Source of the DNA: Alteromonas mediterranea DE
GTDB taxonomy: Bacteria > Pseudomonadota > Gammaproteobacteria > Enterobacterales > Alteromonadaceae
Length of the DNA stretch: 64,000 nucleotides
NCBI RefSeq assembly: GCF_000020585.3
Contig: NC_011138.3
Span: forward strand, 2,500,013 to 2,564,012
Direction of reading: 5' to 3'
In this document: positions 1 through 8,251 of the stretch, in pieces
Layout of the letters: every line of letters begins with the position of its first letter
How positions within the stretch are numbered: position 1 is the stretch's first letter
Position numbers and translations under genes: made by a program
The notes under the pieces: model-generated
Databases searched by the model: none
Told to the model about the DNA's origin: nothing
The model's input: the letters and a program-made list of their open reading frames with translations, nothing else

Positions 1-195
1 CACTTTGCCATGCCGATTGATCAGTGAGCTATGACAGTGCGGGCACTCAGGGTTTTCAACCATCCGCTCCTCAAGCTCTGTTATCAACTGTGAGACGCTA
101 TCAGTGCCTTTCAGCAGCTTCTCAACATAACGGGTTTGGCTATCTGTTAAGTGTTCTAACTCGGCTATAAGCTTTCTAAATTGTGCTGGGATCAT
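1..195 (-). CDS. IS1595-family transposase, N-terminal part (runs off the window)
   Basis: The first 65 residues of a DDE transposase are present and the rest lies beyond the left edge. The protein starts MIPAQFRKLIAELEHL, the usual opening of IS1595-family (ISPna2-like) transposases, and reaches the first CPHC pair of the N-terminal zinc ribbon at residues 51-54. The ATG at 195 has a good GAGGG ribosome site seven bases upstream, so the start is firm. A LexA-like palindrome sits only 17 bp in front of the start. The catalytic domain cannot be seen here, so it is unknown whether the element is intact. The family call rests on recognition of the N-terminus alone. Confidence 0.8.
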   Translation of the reverse strand, partial: MIPAQFRKLIAELEHLTDSQTRYVEKLLKGTDSVSQLITELEERMVENPECPHCHSSLINRHGKV

Positions 196-211
196 GATTA
201 ACCCTCAATAA

Positions 212-227
212 CTGTATCTATATACAG
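212..227 (-). promoter_or_regulatory. LexA-like SOS box in front of the IS transposase
   Basis: The sequence reads CTGTATCTATATACAG, with intact CTGT and ACAG half sites around an eight-base AT-rich core. It matches the gammaproteobacterial consensus CTGTATATATATACAG at 15 of 16 positions. Its inner edge is 17 bp from the transposase ATG, where a bound LexA would block transcription. Binding is inferred, not shown. Confidence 0.65.
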
Positions 228-290
228 TGTAGCAACAATTTAGCAGAACATAGCCATAAACTTTCAAAGTGTGATGCCTCATCGCCATGG

Positions 291-1022
291 CTAATTCTAA
301 TCCACGGGCTATTCGGCAATGCCGACAATTTGGCTGGGATAAAACGTCATTTTGAATCAAGTTTTAATATTGTAAGTGTAGACCTCCCCGACCATGGCGA
401 GTCTCCATGGACCAATGGTTTTTTAGTGTCAGACGCCGCCGATGCTATTTACGATATTATGCAGTCGCTAAATATTGAAAAAAGTGCTGTATTAGGGCAT
501 TCCCTTGGCGGAAAAGTGGCGATGAAATTAGCGTTAAACCACAATGATAAAGTAACGCATTTAATTGTCGCTGATATTGCCCCTGTGAGTTACAACCACA
601 GCCATCAGGCCGTATTTGATGGCTTGAAATCCGTTCCACTAGATACCATTGAAAGTAGGAAGGACGCTGACAAAATCATGTCTGCCCACGTTAAAGAAAT
701 GGGGGTTCGGCAATTTCTTCTAAAAAGCTTGTATCAAGACGAGAATGGTAGCTGGAAGTGGCGATTTAATGTAGACGGCCTTATTAGCAGTTATTCGCAC
801 ATTATTGATTGGGAACAAACAACGCAGACGTTTAATGGCGTAACCTTGTTTATCAAGGGCAGCGAGTCTGACTATATCACGGCAGAGTATCGCGATGCGA
901 TAACCCGCTATTTCCCAAGTGCTAAAGCACATATTATTGAAGGCACGGGTCATTGGCTTCATGCAGAAAAACCGGCGGCATTTAATGCCATTGTAGAAAG
1001 AACGCTCAACAAATCGTCTTAA
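291..1022 (+). pseudogene. ybfF: ybfF esterase gene lacking its 5' end (IS-truncated)
   Basis: This is an alpha/beta-hydrolase of the YbfF family (acyl esterase, cytoplasmic). The oxyanion-hole segment HGLFGNADN, nucleophile elbow GHSLGG, acid region GSESDY and catalytic His in GTGHWLHAEKP are all readable. Homology begins abruptly at LILIHG (291), so about 15-20 N-terminal residues, the start codon and the promoter are missing. The frame stays open back to 198 inside the IS, but the only in-frame start-like codon is TTG at 330, which would drop the oxyanion-hole strand. The gene is probably inactive. It still sits in its usual place upstream of DUF2788 and fldA. Confidence 0.85.
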
Positions 1023-1146
1023 AGAAGGGTTTTCATCATCATTTAAGATGAGAATGACTATTATTACATATTTTTGAACGTTTTAGGCTCTTACAGGCGT
1101 ATATACTATGATATAGTTGCGCCAGAAATTTTTAAGTAACAACACT

Positions 1147-1365
1147 ATGCTTGCAGAAAATTACGAACTCATTGAGTCCATTATGCTGTATGGCGGCTTG
1201 TCTATTCTTTTTGGATTGATGGGTTTTGCTGTACACGATGTATTACGTAAGAACGATGTTCCTCTTATTGGAAGAGTGGTAACGTACGGTGTGCTAGGTT
1301 TAGGCGCATTGGGATTTCTTGCGAAAGGCATTATTGAATGGTTTTGGCTAAGCACAGGCGTTTAA
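1147..1365 (+). CDS. DUF2788 small inner-membrane protein
   Basis: A 72-residue protein with two predicted transmembrane helices (about residues 12-34 and 44-66), matching DUF2788, a small membrane family often found just before fldA in Alteromonas and Shewanella relatives. Function is unknown. A longer reading from TTG at 1117 is possible, but ATG at 1147 gives the family's usual length and start. It ends 26 bp before fldA and probably shares its transcript. With the ybfF promoter lost to the IS, expression must start at a local promoter. Confidence 0.75.
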   Translation: MLAENYELIESIMLYGGLSILFGLMGFAVHDVLRKNDVPLIGRVVTYGVLGLGALGFLAKGIIEWFWLSTGV

Positions 1366-1391
1366 TTAGTAATGATTAATAGAGGTTAGAT

Positions 1392-1916
1392 ATGGCAAGC
1401 GTTGGCCTATTTTTCGGAAGTGACACGGGTAACACCGAACATGTTGCGAAAATGATCCAGAAGGAATTGGGTAAACAGCTAATTGATGTAAAAGATATTG
1501 CTAAGAGCAGTAAAGAAGACATCGCTGAGTTTGATTTGCTTATCTTCGGTATCCCTACGTGGTACTACGGTGAAGCACAGTGTGACTGGGATGACTTTTT
1601 CCCTGAGCTAGAGCAGCTAGACTTTAATGATAAGCTTGTGGCTATCTTCGGCTGCGGCGACCAAGAAGACTATGCGGAATACTTCTTAGACGCGATGGGC
1701 ATGGTACGCGATATCGTAGAAGCCAAAGGCGCAATTTTGGTAGGCCAATGGTCTACTGAAGGCTATGATTTCGAAGCATCTAAAGGTATGGCTGACGACA
1801 ATCATTTCGTGGGCCTGGGTATTGACGAAGACCGTCAACCAGAACTAACCGAATCTCGCGTTAAAGATTGGTGTAAACAGATTCACGACGAACTTTGTTT
1901 GGCCGAGCTTGCATAA
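1392..1916 (+). CDS. fldA: Flavodoxin I
   Basis: A 174-residue long-chain flavodoxin, a cytoplasmic FMN electron carrier for enzymes such as pyruvate-formate lyase activase, IspG/IspH and MetH reactivation. The FMN phosphate loop GSDTGNTEHVAK lies at residues 9-20, the isoalloxazine-side loop PTWYYGEAQCDW near residues 57-68 and the second loop GCGDQEDYAEYF near residues 96-107. Length matches the enterobacterial protein. An AGAGGT ribosome site precedes the ATG. Flavodoxins are commonly iron- or redox-regulated and fur lies 2.5 kb downstream, but no clear Fur box was seen before this gene. Confidence 0.95.
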   Translation: MASVGLFFGSDTGNTEHVAKMIQKELGKQLIDVKDIAKSSKEDIAEFDLLIFGIPTWYYGEAQCDWDDFFPELEQLDFNDKLVAIFGCGDQEDYAEYFLDAMGMVRDIVEAKGAILVGQWSTEGYDFEASKGMADDNHFVGLGIDEDRQPELTESRVKDWCKQIHDELCLAELA

Positions 1917-1939
1917 TCGCTCGACCCGTTAACACCTTC

Positions 1940-1968
1940 AAAAAACCGCTCAATTGAGCGGTTTTTTT
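1940..1968 (+). terminator. Rho-independent terminator after fldA
   Basis: Perfect stem ACCGCTCAATTGAGCGGT flanked by A and T runs, ending in seven T. The symmetrical A/T flanks allow it to act on both strands, also for readthrough from the minus-strand chemoreceptor gene. Confidence 0.9.
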
Positions 1969-2051
1969 ATGGGTAATTCAATGCGCATTACTTTTCAAGC
2001 TTGCTGTTACGTAAGACAGCCTCGGCTTTGAAAACCCTGTAGCCCGGCTTG

Positions 2052-4058
2052 CTATAAGTGAAACCGTTCTACCGCCTTTCTCAAACTTTCTGTTTGGGCA
2101 TCTAGCATCATGGTTGATTCATTAGACTGCCTAGTGCTTTGCGCACTTGAATCGGCAAGCGCTACAATGCGGTTCAAGCTATTAGCCACTTCGCCGAGCA
2201 GTACATCCTGTTGCTCAGTATCGGCTACAATATGCTCATTTATGTCACTTAAACGCTCAATAATTTCACGAATACTTTCTACTTGCTGTGAAACCTGTTG
2301 CGTTATTTGCACACCCTCTTGCGCTTGCTCACGCCCAGCATTTATAGCTTTGACAGCCTCAGCCGCATCTTTTTGCAAGTTTCCAATCATTTGCTCAATC
2401 TCTTCGGTAGAGTCGTGCGTGCGGTTTGCTAAGGTGCGTACTTCATCTGCGACTACCGCAAAGCCCCTCCCCTGCTCACCGGCCCGCGCTGCTTCTATCG
2501 CTGCATTTAATGCCAACAAGTTGGTTTGCTCTGCGATGGTTTTAATCACATCCAAAATGCTACCAATACTTCGCGAGTTATCATCTAATCGCCCGATAAT
2601 TTGTGCTGACGATTCCGCTTGTTCAGCTTGATTTCCTACTTGCTGACGGTTTCTCTCAACTAATTGCCCGATGTCTGTACTTTGATGAGTAATATCCCGT
2701 AGCGCCTCCATGGCGTCATTAATTTGAGCCAAATTACTTCGGCTTTTATCTTGGACATTTTTCGTATTGGTTGAGGTCACAGTGACTTGCTCGCGCTGCT
2801 TATCTACTTCCGACAAGCTCTTGTTACCAAGCTCTACGCTTTCTTTCGTAATTTCAATTAACCGCTTCTCTTGCTCTAAAATATTGCCAACAAGCTCCCT
2901 TAAGCTTTCTGTTAAGCTATTTACCTTTGCAGATAGCGCTGAAAATTCGTCATTGCCCTCTTGCGGCAGTGTGGTGCTCAAATCCCCTTTGCTAAGCTGA
3001 CTTAACCCCTTGTTGATCCGACCAAGTGGTTTCGAAATGCTTCGGGTTACAATAACGGCTAAGAAAATAGCCGCGGTTAACCCCAGCGCCGCCACAATAA
3101 TGTTTCGAACTAAATTTGCCTGGACTGACTCAAGAATTGCGTTTTGCCCTTCAAGCGACTGAGTCTGCACCGAATCAAACAAGGTGTTAATGTCTGTTAA
3201 TGCTGTTTGTAATGCTTCTTTCGCACGCTTTTGTGCCTGCGTCGCTTTTTCAACCTCTGCGAGCTTTTGCAGCTGCAGAGCAATAAGGCCATTTGCCCCC
3301 TTCACCGCATCGATAAGTAAATTATATTGTTCGTTGAACGCATCAATTGTACCGCCATCATCAATACCTGTGGCAAGCCGGTTCACGTAGTCTTTATCTA
3401 CTTGAAGGTTACTTAACTGATATTCTAAATCTTCAATAATATTGGCGCTTTGCTCTGCGTTATGTGTCTCGGCTAACTCAATGAATGAATCGTTCATTGT
3501 GAGAAGTTTATTGTCGATAGCGGTACCCGCTCCGATGAGTGTTTCAATACTGGGGTCGCTGCTTTCTAGGTAAGAGAGATCCAGCATTAATGCACTGGCC
3601 TCATCGGCTGTCATTAGTACTTTTTCCAGTTGACCAGCAAGGGCTTTTTCAATGTTCATTCGCTCGTTGATGGCGTCATACATTTGGTTACTACTACTTA
3701 CGTAGGCCAAGCTTACTTCCACCGCATTCGTCGCTACCGCATTTTTCGGCATAAGTGATTTTAGGCGCGAGAGATCATCGGAAAACGCCGATGATAAAGT
3801 ATCAAATGTCGATTTATTCGCTGATAGCTCAGCAATATCTTCAACGTGATAACCGTTAGCTGTTATTACAGATAGCGACAAGATTTCGGTTTTAACCTTG
3901 ACCATGCTGGTTTGCACCGGCATTTTCTGCTCTACAACATCCAGCGCAGAATCCTTAATGCCGCTAAGACCGAAATAGGAAAGAATACTAGTGAGTAAAA
4001 GTAAGCAGCCGAATAGACCAAAGCCAAGCGTAATTTTATTTATAATTGTTAACTGCAT
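2052..4058 (-). CDS. Methyl-accepting chemotaxis protein
   Basis: Inner-membrane chemoreceptor of about 668 residues that signals to CheA/CheW. It has TM1 near residues 8-30, a long mostly helical periplasmic sensor of about 290 residues, TM2 near residues 320-340, a HAMP domain ([20 protein letters not shown]) and a cytoplasmic coiled coil. The conserved hairpin tip [20 protein letters not shown] is intact. No CheR-binding pentapeptide is seen at the C-terminus. ATG at 4058 has a GGAAG ribosome site; ATG at 4070 would add four residues. Ligand unknown. It lies between fldA and fur, which are neighbours in many gammaproteobacteria. Confidence 0.93.
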   Translation of the reverse strand: MQLTIINKITLGFGLFGCLLLLTSILSYFGLSGIKDSALDVVEQKMPVQTSMVKVKTEILSLSVITANGYHVEDIAELSANKSTFDTLSSAFSDDLSRLKSLMPKNAVATNAVEVSLAYVSSSNQMYDAINERMNIEKALAGQLEKVLMTADEASALMLDLSYLESSDPSIETLIGAGTAIDNKLLTMNDSFIELAETHNAEQSANIIEDLEYQLSNLQVDKDYVNRLATGIDDGGTIDAFNEQYNLLIDAVKGANGLIALQLQKLAEVEKATQAQKRAKEALQTALTDINTLFDSVQTQSLEGQNAILESVQANLVRNIIVAALGLTAAIFLAVIVTRSISKPLGRINKGLSQLSKGDLSTTLPQEGNDEFSALSAKVNSLTESLRELVGNILEQEKRLIEITKESVELGNKSLSEVDKQREQVTVTSTNTKNVQDKSRSNLAQINDAMEALRDITHQSTDIGQLVERNRQQVGNQAEQAESSAQIIGRLDDNSRSIGSILDVIKTIAEQTNLLALNAAIEAARAGEQGRGFAVVADEVRTLANRTHDSTEEIEQMIGNLQKDAAEAVKAINAGREQAQEGVQITQQVSQQVESIREIIERLSDINEHIVADTEQQDVLLGEVANSLNRIVALADSSAQSTRQSNESTMMLDAQTESLRKAVERFHL

Positions 4059-4070
4059 GGGCACTTCCAT

Positions 4071-4373
4071 TAAAACTACATGCCAAAAAACAAAAGGTTT
4101 ATTACTACCTCTTTAAGTTTAGTTTAACAGGGCGTTAATTCAATGCATTAAAACTTTTATTTATTTTACTTATTTAGCTGAATTATCTTGCACTTACATT
4201 CTGGTCAGGCCAGATGAGTTAAGGGGTGCAACGCATGCCCTAAATTTCAATTCAAAGGCCAATGGGTAATTTTTCAGCGAGAAAACAAAGTTTCCACAGT
4301 TTTACTTTTAAATTGTTTCAACTTACCTATAATAACCCCCAAATACTTATTCACTCGTTCTTAGTAGGTTGTA
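4071..4373. other. Intergenic region between chemoreceptor and fur
   Basis: About 300 bp without a gene, AT-rich. It must hold divergent promoters for the chemoreceptor gene and fur. A TATAAT at 4328-4333 is a good -10 candidate for fur, about 40 bp before its ATG; no convincing -35 and no Fur box were recognised. Confidence 0.5.
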
Positions 4374-4802
4374 ATGGATCAAAATAAAGAATTGAAAAAA
4401 GCAGGGCTTAAAGTCACTCTGCCTCGCCTTAAAATTTTACAAATTCTGCAAGAGCCAGAAAACCAACACATCAGTGCTGAGGACGTATACAAAATTCTTA
4501 TCGAACATGGCGAAGAGATTGGACTAGCAACCGTTTATCGTGTTTTAAACCAGTTCGATGACGCAGGTATTCTTAACCGCCATCACTTCGAAGGTGGGAA
4601 GTCTGTATTTGAAATTAGTCACAAAGATCACCACGACCATTTAGTATGCCTTAAGTGCGGTAAAGTAATTGAGTTCGAAGATGAAATTATCGAAGAACGC
4701 CAAGAGATGATTGCTAAAAAGCACAAGATGAAACTTACCCATCACAGCCTTTATCTATATGGTGAATGTACAGACGGCAACTGTGACAACATGCCTGAGT
4801 AG
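4374..4802 (+). CDS. fur: Ferric uptake regulator Fur
   Basis: A 142-residue cytoplasmic Fe2+-dependent repressor controlling iron uptake and related genes. The winged-helix DNA-binding domain covers residues 1-80 (LKVTLPRLKIL, then LATVYRVLNQFDDAGIL). The metal-binding region shows HKDHHDHLVCLKCGKV with Cys92 and Cys95, and a C-terminal CTDGNC pair. Length is close to E. coli Fur (148). The gene stands alone with its own promoter region and terminator. It may control the TonB receptors in this window, but no Fur box was recognised in front of them. Confidence 0.96.
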   Translation: MDQNKELKKAGLKVTLPRLKILQILQEPENQHISAEDVYKILIEHGEEIGLATVYRVLNQFDDAGILNRHHFEGGKSVFEISHKDHHDHLVCLKCGKVIEFEDEIIEERQEMIAKKHKMKLTHHSLYLYGECTDGNCDNMPE

Positions 4803-4821
4803 ACATTATAGCTACTGTGCT

Positions 4822-4850
4822 AAAGCCCGCATTATTAAGCGGGCTTTTTT
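4822..4850. terminator. Bidirectional terminator between fur and the aminotransferase gene
   Basis: Stem AAGCCCGC / GCGGGCTT with loop ATTATTAA, followed by six T and preceded by a short A run. It sits between convergent genes and can serve both. Confidence 0.9.
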
Positions 4851-4857
4851 GTAGGTA

Positions 4858-5724
4858 TTAAGCGTTAAACTTATAGGCATGGTATGCTTTGATCGCCTGC
4901 TCCCAGACGTCGCCCACTTCCCCAGTTCCAATAGCTTTTCCATCAACCTCTATTACCGGCGCGACTTCTTTACTCGACGAAGTAAGCCACACTTCATCGG
5001 CCTCAAGAAGCGCTTCTTTGCTAAACCAAGCCTCGGTTACAATTAAGCCAGCTTGTTTGAATGCTTCAATAGCGATAGCTCGCGTAATACCGGGCAGTAA
5101 CTCGTGATTTAACGGCGGTGTGGTAATGCTGCCATCTTTCACCATAAATACATTGCACGAACTAGCTTCTGTTATCATGCCTTCATTATTGAACAAAATA
5201 GTTTCATTTACCCCTGCATCAACCCCAGCTTGAAAGTGCATAACGTTGCCTAGTAAAGAGGTAGACTTGATGTGGCAGCGTTGCCAACGTTTATCTTGTT
5301 GCAATGCCACTTTAAACGGTTTCACGTCAGCTTTCGCTAAAGGTTGCGGCGGGGCTATTTCAAAGGCAAAACCAAATACGGTAGGCGGTATGTCTTTTGG
5401 ATAAGCATGGAAGCGCTTTGAGTCTGTCCCGCGGCTTACATGAAAATAAATGCCTATATTGCCACTGTCTATAAACGATGCATTTTTCTCTACTAAATTA
5501 GATAAAATTTCATGCCACTGGCTTGCCGTATAAGGGTTTGTGATTGCAATAGCTTCAAGGCCTTGAGCCATTCTTGAGGTGTGCCCTGTAAAACCTACCG
5601 GGTGTCCAGCGTAGGTGGGGATAACTTCGTAAATACCATCACCGAAAAGAAACCCTCTATCCATTGGAGAAATTTTTGCCTCATCAAGAGGCATATACTC
5701 GCCGTTTAAAAACGCAATTGTCAC
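4858..5724 (-). CDS. dat: D-amino acid aminotransferase (PLP fold type IV)
   Basis: A 288-residue member of the branched-chain/D-alanine aminotransferase fold. It interconverts D-amino acids and 2-oxo acids with PLP. The start region (FLNGEYMPLDEAKISPMDRG) and the PLP-lysine segment CHIKSTSLLGN are typical of D-alanine aminotransferases rather than IlvE. The GTG at 5724 is preferred: it has an AAGGAGA ribosome site and overlaps the pxpC stop as GTGA, indicating translational coupling. Being last in a 5-oxoprolinase operon suggests a role with D-glutamate or other D-amino acids, which is inference. 4-amino-4-deoxychorismate lyase (PabC) is a less likely alternative. Confidence 0.85.
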   Translation of the reverse strand: MTIAFLNGEYMPLDEAKISPMDRGFLFGDGIYEVIPTYAGHPVGFTGHTSRMAQGLEAIAITNPYTASQWHEILSNLVEKNASFIDSGNIGIYFHVSRGTDSKRFHAYPKDIPPTVFGFAFEIAPPQPLAKADVKPFKVALQQDKRWQRCHIKSTSLLGNVMHFQAGVDAGVNETILFNNEGMITEASSCNVFMVKDGSITTPPLNHELLPGITRAIAIEAFKQAGLIVTEAWFSKEALLEADEVWLTSSSKEVAPVIEVDGKAIGTGEVGDVWEQAIKAYHAYKFNA

Positions 5725-6668
5725 AATATTTCTCCTTCTAAGCGCCGGCGCCGACTTGTCATCAAAAGCCAATCAGCCCGCGCTTCTTCTTCGTTCTGAA
5801 ACGTAAAATTAACTTTTTCGCCAGGCACCGCTTGTGCCAAGCGACTGATATCACAGGGGCTAACACAACCCAGCTTAGGGTATCCGCCGAGCGTTTGCCG
5901 ATCGCACATCATAACAATAGGTTGACCATCGCCCGGCACTTGAATCGCCCCCAGATGTATAGCTTCTGAGCGCATCCGCACCATATCTGATGCGACGCTT
6001 TCGCCTGTCAGTCTAAACCCCATACGATCTATCGATGTAGACACTGTATAAGTGCTCGTTTCAAAGGCGCGCACAGCAACCCGACTGAAACTTGAATACT
6101 GATAGCCTGGCACAACCCGAATAGACTCAACAAACCCGTAATCCTCTCGATACTGCTGGGGTAATACTCTTAGCTCTGGCTTCTCTTTCGGCTTAGTATT
6201 CGCGCTTATTTTAAAACAATCCCCTTTAACCAAGGCACTGCCTTTGCCGTCTAGACCACCTAGTTTCTCACGTACAACAGTGCACGCGCTGCCCACCACT
6301 TTCGGTACTTGCCAGTTCCCACATATCGCCAGGTAGGTTTTGCTTCCTAACAACTTACTGCCAAAACGGATATGTGAGCCAGCCTCAACAGCATAGGTTT
6401 GGTAAACTTCTGCCGACTCTCCGTTTATTAAAAGCGAAGGCTCTCGGCCCGTCACTGCAATGACACAGTCTTGGTCAACCTGCAATTCCATTTCGCCAAT
6501 CGCTTCGATACAAGGCGTACCGTCTAAATTAAAGGCTAAAAAATTAGCCCAATGATAAGCTTGGCTATCCATGGGTCCAGACTCACAAAAACCGTCCCGC
6601 TGCCGCCCTACTCTGCCGCTATCAACAATAAGGCTGAACATTCCTTTGTCGAGTACTTCAACTTTCAT
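5721..6668 (-). CDS. pxpC: 5-oxoprolinase subunit C
   Basis: A 315-residue protein of the biotin-dependent-carboxyltransferase-like (KipA/PxpC) family. With PxpA and PxpB it forms the prokaryotic ATP-dependent 5-oxoprolinase that opens 5-oxoproline to L-glutamate. Family marks are the early DSGRVGRQRDGFCESGPMD segment, YLAICGN, and the C-terminal GGYPKLGCVSPCDISRLAQ. The ATG at 6668 begins MKVEVLDKG and overlaps the pxpB end by 11 bases; upstream codons in the same frame lie inside pxpB and are not homologous. The 4-base overlap with the aminotransferase gene indicates one transcript. Confidence 0.92.
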   Translation of the reverse strand: MKVEVLDKGMFSLIVDSGRVGRQRDGFCESGPMDSQAYHWANFLAFNLDGTPCIEAIGEMELQVDQDCVIAVTGREPSLLINGESAEVYQTYAVEAGSHIRFGSKLLGSKTYLAICGNWQVPKVVGSACTVVREKLGGLDGKGSALVKGDCFKISANTKPKEKPELRVLPQQYREDYGFVESIRVVPGYQYSSFSRVAVRAFETSTYTVSTSIDRMGFRLTGESVASDMVRMRSEAIHLGAIQVPGDGQPIVMMCDRQTLGGYPKLGCVSPCDISRLAQAVPGEKVNFTFQNEEEARADWLLMTSRRRRLEGEIL

Positions 6669-7392
6669 AGTGCGACCTGTATTCCTGCTCTGTAATGGAT
6701 ACAAATTTAACGATATCACCTGCTTTTAACCGAGACTCGCTATGCTCTTCACTGTGCAAAAGCATGTCAAACGACGTGATCCCTAATAAATTCCAGCCAC
6801 CCGGCGATTCGCTAGGGTAAACCGCGGTTTGCCTGTCTGCGATAGCTACTGCGCCCTTAGGCACGCGCTTACGCGGTGTACCTAACCGAGCACAGTTCAT
6901 TGCTTCGGGAATGTCTCCCATGTAGGCAAACCCTGGCGCGAAGCCCACCGCGTACACCTTGTAAGTTACGCTCGTGTGCAGTTCAATAATCTCATCGATA
7001 GAAAGCGACGTCTTCTTACTCACCACGCTTAAGTCACTCGCATGTGGCGCGCCGTACCAAACGGGTATTTCGATCACGGCGCTTGTACCCTCTACAGAGT
7101 TAACTGAATTAGCCCCCTTGCTTTGCGCGAACTCGCTTGTGTCTGAAAGCGCATGTAGCGCTTGATATACACCATGGCTATCAATGAGGGCCATATCGAA
7201 AACGACAAGCAGGCTATCGTAGGAAGGCACGCATTCTTTTAACCACGACCACTGATTGCGTTGCGCATCTATGGCTGCGAGCATGTGGTGACACGCATTA
7301 TTTGCCTCATCTAGGTTTACGCCGTCAAAATACACGATTATGGCATCGGCGCCAGCCGTTACTAATCGCTTGATACGACCGAAAGCTTGCAT
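6658..7392 (-). CDS. pxpB: 5-oxoprolinase subunit B
   Basis: A 244-residue KipI/PxpB (allophanate-hydrolase subunit 1-like) protein, a partner of PxpC. The conserved core VYAVGFAPGFAYMGDIPE, LGTPRKRVPKGAVAIADRQT and YPSESPGGWNLLG is complete. Length is as expected, with a slightly long variable region near residues 85-110. It lies 56 bp after pxpA and overlaps pxpC. In Bacillus the homologue is known as the KipI kinase inhibitor, but the A-B-C gene order supports the oxoprolinase role. Confidence 0.92.
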   Translation of the reverse strand: MQAFGRIKRLVTAGADAIIVYFDGVNLDEANNACHHMLAAIDAQRNQWSWLKECVPSYDSLLVVFDMALIDSHGVYQALHALSDTSEFAQSKGANSVNSVEGTSAVIEIPVWYGAPHASDLSVVSKKTSLSIDEIIELHTSVTYKVYAVGFAPGFAYMGDIPEAMNCARLGTPRKRVPKGAVAIADRQTAVYPSESPGGWNLLGITSFDMLLHSEEHSESRLKAGDIVKFVSITEQEYRSHYES

Positions 7393-7448
7393 CTACTGTC
7401 CTTGATACTGTTATTATTCTTAATAAATGTGTTTTTTATGGGGCAAGT

Positions 7449-8186
7449 TTATAGAAAACTTCTGATCCTTTGCGCAATACTTACAGCACCTTGCGTGTCA
7501 CCATGAACACATAGTGAGTCGGCTTCGACGGTTAACGTTTTTCCAGAAGCGGTAGTCACCGTGCCTGATTCAATTAGCTGCTCTGCTTGCATTAGCGCGT
7601 CGTCTTCGTCTAATACAGCACCTTCGATACCGCGAGATTGAAGCAACCCCTCATCGGTGTAGCGCCTGTCAGAAAATGCTTCAAAATACAGGGGCAATTC
7701 CCACCCTTTTGCCTCTTCTTTAAGCGCGGCATTTTGTGCAGTGGCTTGGACCATTAAGGTTAATGGCGCACCAGTCGATGACGCATTAATTTCAGCAATG
7801 CTCTGCATAACTGTACGCCTTACTTCTGCGTTTTTCATCATATCATTGTATAGCGCACCGTGAGGTTTAACATAAGTAACGTTCACGCCATAAAGTGCAG
7901 CCATGCCTGATAACGCGCTAACCTGATACTGTAGCATTGCATTAAGTTCATCGGATGCTATGGCCATGCTTCGCCGGCCAAAGCCCTGTAAATCTGGATA
8001 CGCTGGGTGAGCGCCTACTGCTACCCCGTGTGTTTTTGCAAGAAATAGTGCCTGTTTCATCACTAGCGGATCGCCAGCGTGAAAACCGCACGCAATGTTT
8101 GCTTGGTCAATTTCCGCCATAATGGCTGATTCCACCGGCATAGACCACGCGCCAAAACTCTCACCTAAATCGCAATTTAACTTCAT
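7449..8186 (-). CDS. pxpA: 5-oxoprolinase subunit A (LamB/YcsF family)
   Basis: A 245-residue YcsF-family protein, first gene of the pxpA-pxpB-pxpC operon that recycles 5-oxoproline formed by cyclisation of glutamine or glutamate. The N-terminus MKLNCDLGESFGAW, the motif ANIACGFHAGDPLVM, GVAVGAHPAYPDLQGFGRR and VKPHGALYN are all hallmark segments. The length is normal. It is divergent from the CvfB-type gene, leaving only 65 bp for both promoters; no operator was recognised there. Confidence 0.94.
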   Translation of the reverse strand: MKLNCDLGESFGAWSMPVESAIMAEIDQANIACGFHAGDPLVMKQALFLAKTHGVAVGAHPAYPDLQGFGRRSMAIASDELNAMLQYQVSALSGMAALYGVNVTYVKPHGALYNDMMKNAEVRRTVMQSIAEINASSTGAPLTLMVQATAQNAALKEEAKGWELPLYFEAFSDRRYTDEGLLQSRGIEGAVLDEDDALMQAEQLIESGTVTTASGKTLTVEADSLCVHGDTQGAVSIAQRIRSFL

Positions 8187-8251
8187 AATGGTTTTGCTCT
8201 TACCTTCATTCCAGTATCATGTTACCTGTTCTTTTTAAAAAGTCAGTGCTG

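Larger units (their letters stand above)
1..290 (-). mobile_element. End of an IS1595-type insertion sequence inside ybfF
   Basis: The transposase fragment and about 95 bp of leader run directly into ybfF coding sequence. Homology to YbfF begins at about 291 (residues LILIHGLFGN), so the IS end should lie near 280-290. I could not identify the terminal inverted repeat with certainty, and the other end and any target duplication are outside the window. Confidence 0.65.

Noticed and set aside
2110..2631. 173-codon plus-strand frame opposite the chemoreceptor gene
   Set aside because: It lies wholly within the conserved signalling domain on the other strand; its Ser/Cys-rich composition is a typical antisense shadow.
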